A stretch of 64,000 nt of DNA from Kineosporiaceae bacterium. GTDB lineage: Bacteria; Actinomycetota; Actinomycetes; Actinomycetales; Kineosporiaceae. Positions within the stretch are counted from its first letter, which is position 1. Every line of letters begins with the position of its first letter. This document shows positions 33,695-42,081 of the stretch, one piece after another. The translations under genes were made by a program, and so were the position numbers. Location of the stretch: the NCBI GenBank assembly GCA_016794595.1, contig JAEUJN010000008.1, forward strand, positions 248,001 to 312,000, read 5' to 3'. The notes below the pieces were generated by a model. That model searched no databases and was not told the DNA's origin. It saw only the letters and a list, made by a program, of their open reading frames with translations.

Positions 33695-34063
33695 ATGACG
33701 ACGATCAAGGCGTCGTGCCCGAGCTGCGGTGACGTGGAGCTCACCCCGCCTCAGGTACGACTGGTCGTCTGTTCGGTGAAGGCCTGGTCGTACTACGCGT
33801 TCACCTGCGGCAGTTGCCTCGAGGAGGTGCGCAAGCCGGCCGGACGCGACGTGGTCGCCCTGCTGGTCTCCGGGGGGGTGATCGCCGAACCGTGGGCGGT
33901 ACCGGCCGAGGCCCTCGAGGAGCACCACGGCCCGGCGCTGAGCTACGACGACGTCCTCGACTTCGCCCTCTGGCTCGACCACGCCGATCTGGTGTCGGCC
34001 GCAGCCGGATCCGGCCAGCCCACCGGCCTGCCGATCAGCACCGAGACCGAGACCGCCGTCTGA
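33695..34063 (+). CDS. Conserved zinc-ribbon hypothetical protein
   Basis: 122 aa. Four-cysteine zinc ribbon CPSCG (residues 8-12) and CGSC (38-41), followed by an all-alpha/beta region with SYDDVLDFALWLDHADLV. ATG 33695 has an excellent AAGGAGG ribosome site 8 nt upstream; the longer frame to 33626 is rejected. No function recognised. Genes like it are seen in actinobacteria, often near tatA and pafC. Confidence 0.75.
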   Translation: MTTIKASCPSCGDVELTPPQVRLVVCSVKAWSYYAFTCGSCLEEVRKPAGRDVVALLVSGGVIAEPWAVPAEALEEHHGPALSYDDVLDFALWLDHADLVSAAAGSGQPTGLPISTETETAV

Positions 34064-34157
34064 ATCGGTCCGCACCGGCGCAGGCGCGGCCCATCGGGAG
34101 GACCCGACTGGGCGTGCGCCCGCTCGATCGGCGCTGACACCCGCGGAGCTCGACGGC

Positions 34158-34163
34158 TAGTCT
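34158..34163 (+). promoter_or_regulatory. TAGTCT -10 box
   Basis: TAGTCT, 6 nt before GTG 34170; leaderless start for the small membrane protein. Confidence 0.5.
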
Positions 34164-34169
34164 GCCCGG

Positions 34170-34463
34170 GTGACCTGGTGGGGCTGGCTGCTGATCTTCG
34201 TGCTGATCGCCGTCCTCGGCGCCGAGGTGATCGGCCTCCAACTGCGCAGCCTGTGGCACAAGGCCACCGCCCTGGCCGACGAGCTCGGTCGGGCCTCGGA
34301 CTCGATCACCGCGCTGACCGACCGGCTCGAGGAACTCGAGACCGCAGCCCGGCAACGGGCCGCCGACGAGCGCGCCCACGCCGTCCCGGCGGTATTCGAG
34401 GACCCCCTGACGCTGCGCCGCGAACGTCACCTGCGGGCACGGGAGAACAGCCGCCGCGCCTGA
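34170..34463 (+). CDS. Small membrane-anchored coiled-coil protein
   Basis: 97 aa. N-terminal helix WWGWLLIFVLIAVLGAEVIGL anchors it in the membrane; residues 30-70 (LADELGRASDSITALTDRLEELE) form a cytoplasmic coiled coil; the tail is basic. No family recognised. It is 54 nt upstream of tatA and on the same strand, so a link to the Tat translocase is possible. Confidence 0.65.
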   Translation: MTWWGWLLIFVLIAVLGAEVIGLQLRSLWHKATALADELGRASDSITALTDRLEELETAARQRAADERAHAVPAVFEDPLTLRRERHLRARENSRRA

Positions 34464-34480
34464 ACTCGTTCGGGCAGACG

Positions 34481-34486
34481 TAGCAT
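34481..34486 (+). promoter_or_regulatory. TAGCAT -10 box upstream of tatA
   Basis: TAGCAT 31 nt before the tatA ATG would give a short leader with the ribosome site GGAAGGA. Confidence 0.35.
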
Positions 34487-34517
34487 GGCTCGCAACTCCC
34501 GCAGCGGAAGGACCCTC

Positions 34518-34790
34518 ATGATCGGCAGGATCTTCGACTCCCCGGCTCAGCTCCTGATCATCGTGCTGATCCTGGTGCTGCTCTTCGGCGCCAAGCGACT
34601 CCCGGACGCCGCCCGTGGCCTGGGCCGCTCGTTGCGCATCCTCAAGGCCGAGGTCAAGGACATGAAGGACGACGAGCCGACGGCCACCCGCAGCACCCCC
34701 GAGGCGGTCGAGGGCCGGCCCGTGCCGCGCACCCCGGCCGAGCCGGAGACCGGCGACCGCGCGCCGTCCGACCGGCGATACGACGCCTGA
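34518..34790 (+). CDS. tatA: Twin-arginine translocase subunit TatA
   Basis: 90 aa. One N-terminal helix ([29 protein letters not shown]) with the FG hinge, then an amphipathic helix and an acidic disordered tail. TatA multimers form the transient pore for folded proteins. ATG 34518 is preferred to the ATG 33 nt earlier because GGAAGGA precedes it and TatA starts with the helix. No tatB seen here. Confidence 0.94.
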   Translation: MIGRIFDSPAQLLIIVLILVLLFGAKRLPDAARGLGRSLRILKAEVKDMKDDEPTATRSTPEAVEGRPVPRTPAEPETGDRAPSDRRYDA

Positions 34791-34799
34791 CCTGGCGCC

Positions 34800-35765
34800 G
34801 TGGCCATCGTGACGCCGCGGCGGACGCGCTCGAATCCGGACGGGCGGATGCCCCTGCGCGAGCATCTTGCCGAGTTGCGCAATCGCCTGGTCAAGTCCGG
34901 GATCGCGATCCTGGTCGGCGCGGTGACCGGGTGGTTCCTGTACCCGCGGGTGTTCGAGGCGGTGCAGCAGCCGTTGCTGGACATCGCCGACGAGCGCGGC
35001 ATCAGCGCCGGGATCAACTTCGCCGACCTGATGGGTGCCTTCAACCTGCACCTGAGCATGTCCATGTACCTCGGGGTTCTGCTGGCCAGCCCGGTCTGGC
35101 TCTACCAGCTGTGGGCGTTCGTGGTGCCCGGGCTGACCACGCGCGAGAAGCGGCACGCCATGGCCTTCTCCGCCATCGGTGCCCCGCTGTTCGCGGCCGG
35201 GGTGTGGCTGGGCTGGATGGTGCTGCCGAACGCGGTGACCTTCTTCGCCGAGTTCAACGAGCCCGGCACCTTGCTGCTGCCCACCGCCGAGAAGTACTTC
35301 GGGTTCGTCACCCGCCTGCTGCTCGCCTTCGGGCTGGCCTTCCTGCTTCCACTGTTCCTGGTCGCGCTGAACCTGGCCGGGGTGGTCAGTGCCGCGGCCA
35401 TGGCCCGCGCCTGGCGGGTCGCGGTGTTCCTGGTGTTCGTCTTCGCCGCCATCGCCTCACCGTCCCCCGACGCCGGGTCGATGCTGGCGCTCGCTGTGCC
35501 CATGTGTGCGCTCTACGCGCTCGCGGTGGGGGTCGCCTTCGTGGTCGACCGGCGACGGGCCCGGCGGGGCGGCGCCTTCGGCGACCTGGCGGACGACGAG
35601 ACCAGCACGATCGAGGCCCCCACCCCGATCGAGGACCCGGCCCCGATCGACCCCGCCGGCCCGGTTCGGGCTCGGGCGACGCCCGACCCGCTCGATCAGG
35701 CCGAGGCGGCCGAGGCGAGGAACGCGACCGAGGCAGCCCGCCCGCGCTTCGACGATGCCACCTGA
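34800..35765 (+). CDS. tatC: Twin-arginine translocase subunit TatC
   Basis: 321 aa. Six helices; RMPLREHLAELRNRLVKSG is the signature N-terminus that binds the twin-arginine signal, with a conserved glutamate (FNLHLSMS, TREKRHAMAF and FGLAFLLPLFLVALN also typical). The C-terminal 80 residues are a charged extension. GTG start 9 nt after tatA. Candidate substrate in this window: the RR-containing carbonic anhydrase at 55.4 kb. Confidence 0.96.
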   Translation: MAIVTPRRTRSNPDGRMPLREHLAELRNRLVKSGIAILVGAVTGWFLYPRVFEAVQQPLLDIADERGISAGINFADLMGAFNLHLSMSMYLGVLLASPVWLYQLWAFVVPGLTTREKRHAMAFSAIGAPLFAAGVWLGWMVLPNAVTFFAEFNEPGTLLLPTAEKYFGFVTRLLLAFGLAFLLPLFLVALNLAGVVSAAAMARAWRVAVFLVFVFAAIASPSPDAGSMLALAVPMCALYALAVGVAFVVDRRRARRGGAFGDLADDETSTIEAPTPIEDPAPIDPAGPVRARATPDPLDQAEAAEARNATEAARPRFDDAT

Positions 35766-36738
35766 CCGGGCGGGAACCGAGGCCCCGGACCGGGTGATCT
35801 CGGTGCTGCTGGCGGTCAACCCCACCTCCGGCAGTAATTCCGGCGCCGCAGCCGGACGCCTGACCTCCTCGGTGCTCGAACACCTCGACGGGGGCAGGCG
35901 GATCGAGACCGCCCTGCTGGTCGCGGGCAGCGCGAGTGAGTTGCAGACCACCGTGCACCGGCTGCTCGCCGATACCGCCGGAGCCCGCCGTCCGGACGCC
36001 CTGGTCGTGGTCGGCGGTGACGGCATGGTGCACCTCGGGGTGAACCTCGTCGCCGGCACCGGGCTGCCGCTGGGGATCGTGGCGGCCGGGACCGGCAACG
36101 ACAACGCGCGAGAACTCGGGCTGCCGGTGGGCGATGTCGCGGCCGCCGCCCGCCTCGTCCGGCAGGCGCTGCTGAGCGGCACCGGACGGTGGGTGGACGC
36201 CGTGCGCTGGAACGACGACCGGGGCAGCACCGGGTGGTTCAGCGGGGTGCTCGGCGCCGGGTTCGACAGCATCGTGAACGAGCGGGCCAACCGCTGGCAG
36301 CGGCTGCGCGGGCGGATCCGCTACGACCTGGCCATTCTGCGCGAACTGCCGGTGTTCCGCCCCCGGCCGTACACGATCACCGTGGACGGCGTCGAGCACC
36401 GCACCGACGCCGTCCTGGTGGCCGTCGGCAACGGTCCCGCCTACGGCGGGGGCCTGCGCATCTGCCACGGCGCCGTGATGGACGACGGGCTGATCGAGGT
36501 GGTCGTGGCCGGGCCGGTGAGCCGCTGGGGACTGCTGCGTCTGTACCCGAAGGTGCACTCCGGGGCGCACCTGCAGCACCCCGCCGTACGCGTGCTGCGT
36601 GGGCGCCGGGTGCGGCTCGAGGCACCGGGCATCGTCGGCTATGCGGACGGCGAGCGCCTGGTTCCGCTGCCGTTGACCTGCGAGGTGGTGCCCGGCGCGA
36701 TCCGGCTGCTCGCGACCGATGTCCCCGGCAGTCGATAG
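35755..36738 (+). CDS. Diacylglycerol kinase-like lipid kinase
   Basis: 327 aa. DAGK catalytic domain: VNPTSGSNSG, VVVGGDGMVHLGVN (GGDG ATP loop), GTGNDNARELGLP, then the C-terminal beta-sandwich with DGVEHRTDAVLVAVGNGPAYGGG. Phosphorylates a lipid such as diacylglycerol at the membrane face. ATG 35755 overlaps the end of tatC by 11 nt; a GTG at 35794 is an alternative. Its stop codon TAG is also part of the -10 box for the next gene. Confidence 0.88.
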   Translation: MPPDRAGTEAPDRVISVLLAVNPTSGSNSGAAAGRLTSSVLEHLDGGRRIETALLVAGSASELQTTVHRLLADTAGARRPDALVVVGGDGMVHLGVNLVAGTGLPLGIVAAGTGNDNARELGLPVGDVAAAARLVRQALLSGTGRWVDAVRWNDDRGSTGWFSGVLGAGFDSIVNERANRWQRLRGRIRYDLAILRELPVFRPRPYTITVDGVEHRTDAVLVAVGNGPAYGGGLRICHGAVMDDGLIEVVVAGPVSRWGLLRLYPKVHSGAHLQHPAVRVLRGRRVRLEAPGIVGYADGERLVPLPLTCEVVPGAIRLLATDVPGSR

Positions 36739-36741
36739 CGT
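36736..36741 (+). promoter_or_regulatory. TAGCGT -10 box of the helicase, overlapping a stop codon
   Basis: TAGCGT begins with the stop codon of the lipid kinase and ends 7 nt before GTG 36749; decides the helicase start. Confidence 0.5.
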
Positions 36742-36748
36742 GGGGGAT

Positions 36749-39532
36749 GTGTCCACCCGGCTCGAGACCTTTGCCGCCGGGTACTCCTTCGTCCTGGACG
36801 ACTTCCAGGTCCGGGCCTGCCGGGCTCTGGAGGGTGGGCGAGGCGTCCTCGTGGCCGCCCCCACCGGATCGGGCAAGACGGTCGTGGGTGAGTTCGCCGT
36901 CCACCTCGCCCTGGCCCAGGGGCGCAAGGCCTTCTACACCACCCCGATCAAGGCACTGTCGAACCAGAAGTACACCGATCTGGTGGCACGCCACGGAGCC
37001 GAGGCGGTCGGCCTGCTGACCGGTGACACCGCGGTCAACGGCGAGGCCCCCGTGGTGGTGATGACCACCGAGGTGCTGCGCAACATGCTGTACGCGGGCT
37101 CGCCCACGCTGACCGGCCTGGGGTACGTGGTCATGGACGAGGTGCACTACCTCGCCGACCGCTTCCGCGGGCCGGTGTGGGAAGAGGTGATCATCCACCT
37201 CCCGCAGCAGGTGCAGATCGCCTCGTTGTCGGCCACGGTGAGCAACGCCGAGGAGTTCGGCGCCTGGCTGGCCGAGGTCCGTGGGGACACCGACGTCGTG
37301 GTCTGGGAGCACCGCCCGGTGCCGCTGTGGCAGCACGTGCTCACCCCGGGCGGGATCGTCGACCTGTTCGCCGACGACGGGTCCGCACCGGGCGCCGACG
37401 GCACGCCGCGAGTGAACCCCGACCTGCGCGACACCTACCGCGGGCGGCCCGGCGGGCGCGGTCAGGGGCGTGTCGGGCGAGGCGCCCCCCGCCGCCCGCG
37501 GCGCCGCCCCCCGGCCCGCCCCGAGGTGCTCGCCCTGCTGGACCGCGCCGCGTTGCTGCCCGCGATCACCTTCGTCTTCAGCCGAGCAGGCTGTGAGGCC
37601 GCGGTCGAGCAGTGCATGGCGGCCGGGGTGCGGCTGACCTCGGCGGCCGAGCGGGCCCACATCCAGCAGGTGGTCGCCGAACGCACCGCAACCATCCCCG
37701 AGGCCGACCGGGGCGTGCTCGGGTACCGCTCCTGGGTCGAGGCCCTCGAGCGGGGGATCGCGGCGCACCATGCCGGCCTGCTGCCCACGTTCAAGGAGGT
37801 TGTCGAGCACCTGTTCGCGGCCGGGTTGGTGAAGATGGTGTTCGCCACCGAGACCCTGGCCCTGGGCATCAACATGCCGGCGCGCACGGTGGTGCTGGAG
37901 AAGCTGGTCAAGTGGAACGGTGAGAGCCACGCCGAGATCACCCCGGCCGAGTACACCCAACTGACCGGGCGGGCGGGCCGGCGGGGCATCGACATCGAGG
38001 GACACGCCGTCGTCCTGTGGCACGAGGGGCTGGATCCGCAGGCCCTGGCCGGGCTCGCCTCGACCCGCACCTACCCTTTGCGATCGAGCTTCCGGCCGAC
38101 GTACAACATGGCGGTCAACCTGGTGGCCCAGGTGGGCCGAGAGCGGGCCCGGCAGATCCTGGAGACCTCCTTCGCCCAGTATCAGGCCGATCAGGGGGTG
38201 GTGGGCCTCGCCCGCCAGTTGCGCCGCCAGGAGGAGGCCCTGGCCGGCTACGCCGAGGCGATGACCTGCCATCTCGGCGACTTCGGCCACTACATGGACC
38301 TGCGCCGCCGGATCGGGCGGCTGGAGGCCGAGTCCTCCCGCTCGGCGGCCGCAGGCCGTCGGCTGGACGCCATCGCCTCCCTGGAACAGCTGCGCCGCGG
38401 GGACGTGATCCGCATCGGTGCCGGGCGCCGCGCCGGGTGGGCGGTGGTGGTCGAGGTGCCGAGCACCTCGGACGCCGATGGGCCGCGGCCGACCATCGTC
38501 ACCGAGACCCACCGGCTGCGGCGCCTTGGGGTGGCCGACGTCCCGCACGGGGTCGAGCCGGTCACCCGGATGAGCCTGCCGCGCAGCTTCGATGCCCGCA
38601 GCCCACACGCACGCCGCGATGTGGCCTCCCACCTGCGCACCCTGATCGCCGGCCGGGACCTGGACGGCGGCCAGCCCGCCGGTGCCCGCGCCGGCAACGG
38701 CGGACCCCGGACGCAGGCCGCCGAGCAGCTCACCCGGCTCCGCGCCGAGCTGAGATCCCACCCCTGTCACGGGTGCGCCGACCGCGAGGATCATGCCCGC
38801 TGGGCCGAGCGCCACCACCGGTTGCGCCGGGACACCGACACCCTCCGCCGACGGATCGACGGCCGCACCAACACGATCGCCCGGGTGTTCGACCGGGTCT
38901 GCGACCTGCTCGCCGAACGCGGGTACCTCACGGTGGGGGACTCAGCGGGTGCGCAGGACCCGGAAGGCGCCGGCAGCGCCACCGGCACCGACGGCACCGC
39001 GGACCTGCGGGTCACCAAGGCCGGGCAGTCGCTGCGCCGGATCTACACCGAGTCCGACCTGCTGGTGGCCGAGTGCCTGCGCACCGGGGTCTGGGCGGGG
39101 CTCGACGGGCCCGGTCTGGCGGCCTGTGTCAGCGCCCTCGTCTTCGAGTCCCGCGGCGACCTGCGCGAGGCCGAGCCGAGGCTGCCCGGTGCAGCAGTGC
39201 GCGAGGCCCTGCAGCGCACCGTGCGCATCTGGTCCGAGTTGGCCGATCAGGAGGGCCTGCACCGGCTGGAGACCACCCGCGAGCCGGACCTCAGCCTGGC
39301 CTGGGCCGTGCACCGCTGGGCCGCCGGCCGCGGCCTGGCCGAGGTGCTCGGCGGCCGGGACGGCGTCGAGCTGTCGGCCGGGGACTTCGTGCGCTGGTGC
39401 CGGCAGATCATCGACCTACTGGGTCAGATCCAGTCGGCCGCTGCCGACGCCGGTGACCAGCAGTTGCGGCGCAGCGCCGCCGCTGCCGTGGACGGTGTCC
39501 GGCGCGGGGTGATCGCCTACGCCGTGGCCTGA
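36749..39532 (+). CDS. helY: Ski2-like DEAD/DEAH RNA helicase (HelY type)
   Basis: 927 aa. Superfamily 2 helicase: motif I APTGSGKT (residues 37-44), motif II DEVH (130-133), SLSATVSN (motif III) and QLTGRAGRRG (motif VI). The C-terminal half is the DSHCT-type region of Ski2/Mtr4 relatives. An Arg/Pro-rich insertion (about 230-255) interrupts the core. Probably unwinds RNA in processing or decay. Flanked by the tat genes and the 5'-3' exonuclease-like gene, as in many actinobacteria. The in-frame ATG at 36719 is less likely than GTG 36749. Confidence 0.9.
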   Translation: MSTRLETFAAGYSFVLDDFQVRACRALEGGRGVLVAAPTGSGKTVVGEFAVHLALAQGRKAFYTTPIKALSNQKYTDLVARHGAEAVGLLTGDTAVNGEAPVVVMTTEVLRNMLYAGSPTLTGLGYVVMDEVHYLADRFRGPVWEEVIIHLPQQVQIASLSATVSNAEEFGAWLAEVRGDTDVVVWEHRPVPLWQHVLTPGGIVDLFADDGSAPGADGTPRVNPDLRDTYRGRPGGRGQGRVGRGAPRRPRRRPPARPEVLALLDRAALLPAITFVFSRAGCEAAVEQCMAAGVRLTSAAERAHIQQVVAERTATIPEADRGVLGYRSWVEALERGIAAHHAGLLPTFKEVVEHLFAAGLVKMVFATETLALGINMPARTVVLEKLVKWNGESHAEITPAEYTQLTGRAGRRGIDIEGHAVVLWHEGLDPQALAGLASTRTYPLRSSFRPTYNMAVNLVAQVGRERARQILETSFAQYQADQGVVGLARQLRRQEEALAGYAEAMTCHLGDFGHYMDLRRRIGRLEAESSRSAAAGRRLDAIASLEQLRRGDVIRIGAGRRAGWAVVVEVPSTSDADGPRPTIVTETHRLRRLGVADVPHGVEPVTRMSLPRSFDARSPHARRDVASHLRTLIAGRDLDGGQPAGARAGNGGPRTQAAEQLTRLRAELRSHPCHGCADREDHARWAERHHRLRRDTDTLRRRIDGRTNTIARVFDRVCDLLAERGYLTVGDSAGAQDPEGAGSATGTDGTADLRVTKAGQSLRRIYTESDLLVAECLRTGVWAGLDGPGLAACVSALVFESRGDLREAEPRLPGAAVREALQRTVRIWSELADQEGLHRLETTREPDLSLAWAVHRWAAGRGLAEVLGGRDGVELSAGDFVRWCRQIIDLLGQIQSAAADAGDQQLRRSAAAAVDGVRRGVIAYAVA

Positions 39533-39567
39533 CCTCGGGGCGCGACGGCCGGCGTCCCTGACGTGGC

Positions 39568-39596
39568 TGACGTCACCGGGTGGACCGGGGACGTCA
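39568..39596. terminator. Bidirectional stem-loop between convergent genes
   Basis: TGACGTCACCGG and CCGGGGACGTCA pair over 12 positions with one mismatch around a 5-nt loop. It sits in the 61-nt gap between helY and the convergent exonuclease gene; the right arm includes that gene's stop codon. Confidence 0.55.
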
Positions 39597-40550
39597 GCGC
39601 TGGGTCAGGGCCGTCACCAACCGGGCCACCGGCGAGTCCAGGTTCCAGCGGGCAGCGAAGTCCACCAGGGCCGCGTGGTCGACCGGGGTGGTCCGGAGCC
39701 TGTCCTCCGGCTCGGGCAGGGCGGCATCGCGGACCACGTCGACAACCGTCGGCGCGACCTCCAGGTACTCACCGGCCTCCAGCAGCCGTCTCCGGACAGC
39801 GGGGGACAGGTCACTGGCCGGTGCGGACGCCGCGGCCCGCACGCTCGCCAGGTCGCGGTAGCGAGCGATCAGGGAGGCGGCCGTCTTCTCGCCGATCCCC
39901 GGCACTCCCGGCAGGCCGTCGCTCGGGTCCCCGCGCAGGGCAGCCATCGCGGCATACCCCGCGCCGTCCGCCACGCCGTACCGTTCGGCGAGCCGCGCCT
40001 GGTCGACCTCCTCCAGGTTGCGCACGCCCTTGCCGGTGTAGAGCACCCGGACCACCCCGGCGTCGTCGATCAGCTGGAAGAGGTCGCGGTCACCGGTGAC
40101 CACGTCGACATCGGCGAGGCCGCCCGCGGCCCGGGATCGGCTCACCTCCCGGGTGGCCAGGGTGCCGATCACGTCGTCCGCCTCGAGTCCCTCACCACCG
40201 AGCCGGGCGATGCCCAGCAGGGCCAGCGCCTCGGCGATCACCGGTACCTGGACCTCGAGGTCATCGGGGGTCTGTTCGACGTCCGGCCCGGCCGTCGGCT
40301 GAACCGGCGCCAGCCGGTGCGCCTTGTAGGAGGGGATGGCGGCCACCCGGAACGCCGGCCGCCAGTCGTCGTCCCAGCAGGCGACGAGACGCTCCGGACG
40401 TCGGCGGGTGATCAGCGTGGACAGCATGTCCAGGAAGCCACGCACCGCGTTGACCGGGGTGCCGTCCGGAGCCGTGATCGGCTCCTTCACCCCGAAGAAG
40501 GCCCGGAAGTACAGCGAGGCCGAATCCACCAGCATCAGGCGACCCGTCAT
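39594..40550 (-). CDS. 5'-3' exonuclease/flap-nuclease domain protein
   Basis: 318 aa. Related to the N-terminal nuclease domain of DNA polymerase I without the polymerase: LMLVDSASLYFRAFFG, WDDDWRP-R (metal site), LGIARLGGEGLEADDVIGTLA, VDVVTGDRDLFQLI and the helix-hairpin-helix GDPSDGLPGVPGIGEKTAASLI. Cuts 5' flaps or single strands in DNA repair or RNA-primer removal. Leaderless start at ATG 40550 with TACGCT 6 nt upstream. Confidence 0.9.
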   Translation of the reverse strand: MTGRLMLVDSASLYFRAFFGVKEPITAPDGTPVNAVRGFLDMLSTLITRRRPERLVACWDDDWRPAFRVAAIPSYKAHRLAPVQPTAGPDVEQTPDDLEVQVPVIAEALALLGIARLGGEGLEADDVIGTLATREVSRSRAAGGLADVDVVTGDRDLFQLIDDAGVVRVLYTGKGVRNLEEVDQARLAERYGVADGAGYAAMAALRGDPSDGLPGVPGIGEKTAASLIARYRDLASVRAAASAPASDLSPAVRRRLLEAGEYLEVAPTVVDVVRDAALPEPEDRLRTTPVDHAALVDFAARWNLDSPVARLVTALTQR

Positions 40551-40556
40551 CGGGGC

Positions 40557-40562
40557 AGCGTA
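40557..40562 (-). promoter_or_regulatory. TACGCT -10 box of the exonuclease gene
   Basis: Minus-strand TACGCT, 6 nt before ATG 40550. It shares bases 40561-40562 with the divergent -10 box of the Lrp gene. Confidence 0.55.
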
Positions 40563-40566
40563 GTGT
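40561..40566 (+). promoter_or_regulatory. TAGTGT -10 box of the Lrp/AsnC gene
   Basis: TAGTGT, 7 nt before GTG 40574. Overlaps the opposite-strand TACGCT box by two base pairs, so both promoters cannot be occupied at once. Confidence 0.55.
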
Positions 40567-40573
40567 TCCGGCC

Positions 40574-41032
40574 GTGGAGGAGATGGATCGGCAGCTGGTG
40601 CACCTGCTCTCCCGGGACGGGCGGATGAGCTTCACCGACCTCGGCAGGGCCACCGGACTGTCGACGTCCGCCGTCCACCAGCGGGTGCGCCGGCTGGAAC
40701 AGCGAGGAGTGATCCGTGGCTACACCATCCTGGTCGACCCGGAGGCGCTCGGCCTGCCGTTGACCGCCTTCGTGTCCGTCACCCCGCTCGATCCGGCCGC
40801 ACCGGACGACGTCCCGGACCGGCTGGCCACGCTGCCCGAGATCGAGGCCTGCCATTCGGTGGCCGGCGCCGACAACTACATCCTCAAGGTGCGGGTGGCG
40901 ACCCCGGGCAGTCTGGAGGGCCTGCTCACCCGCATCCGGGCGGCGGCCGGGGTGGCCACCAAGACCACCGTGGTGCTGTCCACCCCCTTCGAGGGACGCC
41001 CGATCCCCACCGGCGAGGGCGAGAACCCCTGA
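40574..41032 (+). CDS. Lrp/AsnC-family transcription regulator
   Basis: 152 aa. N-terminal helix-turn-helix (MDRQLVHLLSRDGRMSFTDLGRATGLSTSAVHQRVRRLEQRGVI, positions 4-47) and a C-terminal RAM ligand-binding domain with EIEACHSVAGADNYILKVRV. Such proteins sense amino acids. It lies 2.5 kb from the kam genes, so regulation of lysine catabolism is a reasonable but untested guess. Confidence 0.92.
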   Translation: MEEMDRQLVHLLSRDGRMSFTDLGRATGLSTSAVHQRVRRLEQRGVIRGYTILVDPEALGLPLTAFVSVTPLDPAAPDDVPDRLATLPEIEACHSVAGADNYILKVRVATPGSLEGLLTRIRAAAGVATKTTVVLSTPFEGRPIPTGEGENP

Positions 41033-41062
41033 CCACCCCCACCTTCGCCCTTCGCCGGGCCG

Positions 41063-41172
41063 CACCAACCTGCTCATGCTCCGCAGGTGACGCGTCATCT
41101 CGGCGATGTGCCTGACTTGTGCGGTGGCCACGGAGTATGGCGGGCCGGCTGCGGAGCATGAGCAGGTTGGTG
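41063..41172. repeat. Palindromic intergenic repeat, copy B (best copy)
   Basis: Perfect 24-bp arms at 41063-41086 and 41149-41172, each with the core CTCATGCTCC / GGAGCATGAG and outer ACCAACC / GGTTGGT. The 62-nt centre holds a partial internal unit (ACGGAGTATGG). It lies between the Lrp gene and the membrane-protein gene. Confidence 0.85.
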
Positions 41173-41193
41173 GGCTCAAGGCTGTTGCCGTGA

Positions 41194-42066
41194 GTGACGA
41201 CGTCCACCCGCATGGAGCAATCCGTCCAGACCCTGAGCCGCCGGGGAGTACGTGATCAACAGCGCGAGGTCGTCCGGTCCCGCTCCCGCTCGCGCCATCG
41301 TGGGCGGCTGCGCCGGCGATCGCAGCCGGTGATCCTGGCCACCCTGGCCTGTGCCGTGACCGCGAGCCTGGCACTGCGGGTGATCCTGAGCCCGGAGCGG
41401 CTCGGCGACCTGGTCCCGATGCTGATCGCCCACGCGGTGACCGCCGGCTGCCTGGCCGCTGCGGTGCTGTGGCAGAGCACCCAGCTGCGCTGGGCCGACC
41501 GGACGGCGGCCGCGGCCCTGGTGCCCTGGCTGTCGATCGCCGTCCCCGTGGTGGGCCAGGCCGCGTGGTGGGTGGGCACCCCCGGCCGGACGGCGGACGG
41601 CTGGCTGCAGGTGCTCTCTCACCCCGGGTGGGTGGCCGCGCTCACCCTGCTGGCCGCGGACGGCGTCCGGTCGACCTGGACCCGATCCTCGGGGTTGCTC
41701 GGCGCCACGGTGGTCACCGGCGTCCTCGCCCTGGTGCTGGCCCGGCCCGAATGGGCCACCTCGCTGCGGCCCGAGCACGACCCGGTGGTCCGAGCGGTCG
41801 TGGCCGCGAGCATCGTGACCGCCGCCGTGGTCGCCAGCTGCTCCCACTCCACGGCCGCCCGCTGGGCCAGGGCACTCAGCTGCGCCCTGCCGGCCAGTGC
41901 ACTCGCCATCCTGCCGACCCTGCTGTCCACCCCGGATGCCCTGCGGCTCGACCAGCGCTGGACCGTGGTGCTCTACCCGGCCGGCTGCCTGGCCGCCGCC
42001 TCGTTGGCCGTGCTGATGGTGGGCTCGGGCGAGCTGGTCCACCGACGGTTCAGCCATACCGCCTGA
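41194..42066 (+). CDS. Uncharacterised polytopic membrane protein
   Basis: 290 aa. A basic N-terminus (RSRSRSRHRGRLRRR) followed by about eight hydrophobic helices with short loops, such as PVILATLACAVTASLALRVIL and ALVPWLSIAVPVVGQAAWWVG. No family recognised. GTG 41194 or ATG 41212 could start it; no clear ribosome site is seen for either. Converges with kamA. Could transport or sense something related to lysine, but nothing in the sequence shows it. Confidence 0.6.
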   Translation: MTTSTRMEQSVQTLSRRGVRDQQREVVRSRSRSRHRGRLRRRSQPVILATLACAVTASLALRVILSPERLGDLVPMLIAHAVTAGCLAAAVLWQSTQLRWADRTAAAALVPWLSIAVPVVGQAAWWVGTPGRTADGWLQVLSHPGWVAALTLLAADGVRSTWTRSSGLLGATVVTGVLALVLARPEWATSLRPEHDPVVRAVVAASIVTAAVVASCSHSTAARWARALSCALPASALAILPTLLSTPDALRLDQRWTVVLYPAGCLAAASLAVLMVGSGELVHRRFSHTA

Positions 42067-42081
42067 GACCCGGCGACGCGG

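Noticed and set aside
34485-34517. Longer tatA start at 34485
   Set aside because: TatA proteins begin almost directly with the membrane helix, and the GGAAGGA ribosome site serves ATG 34518.
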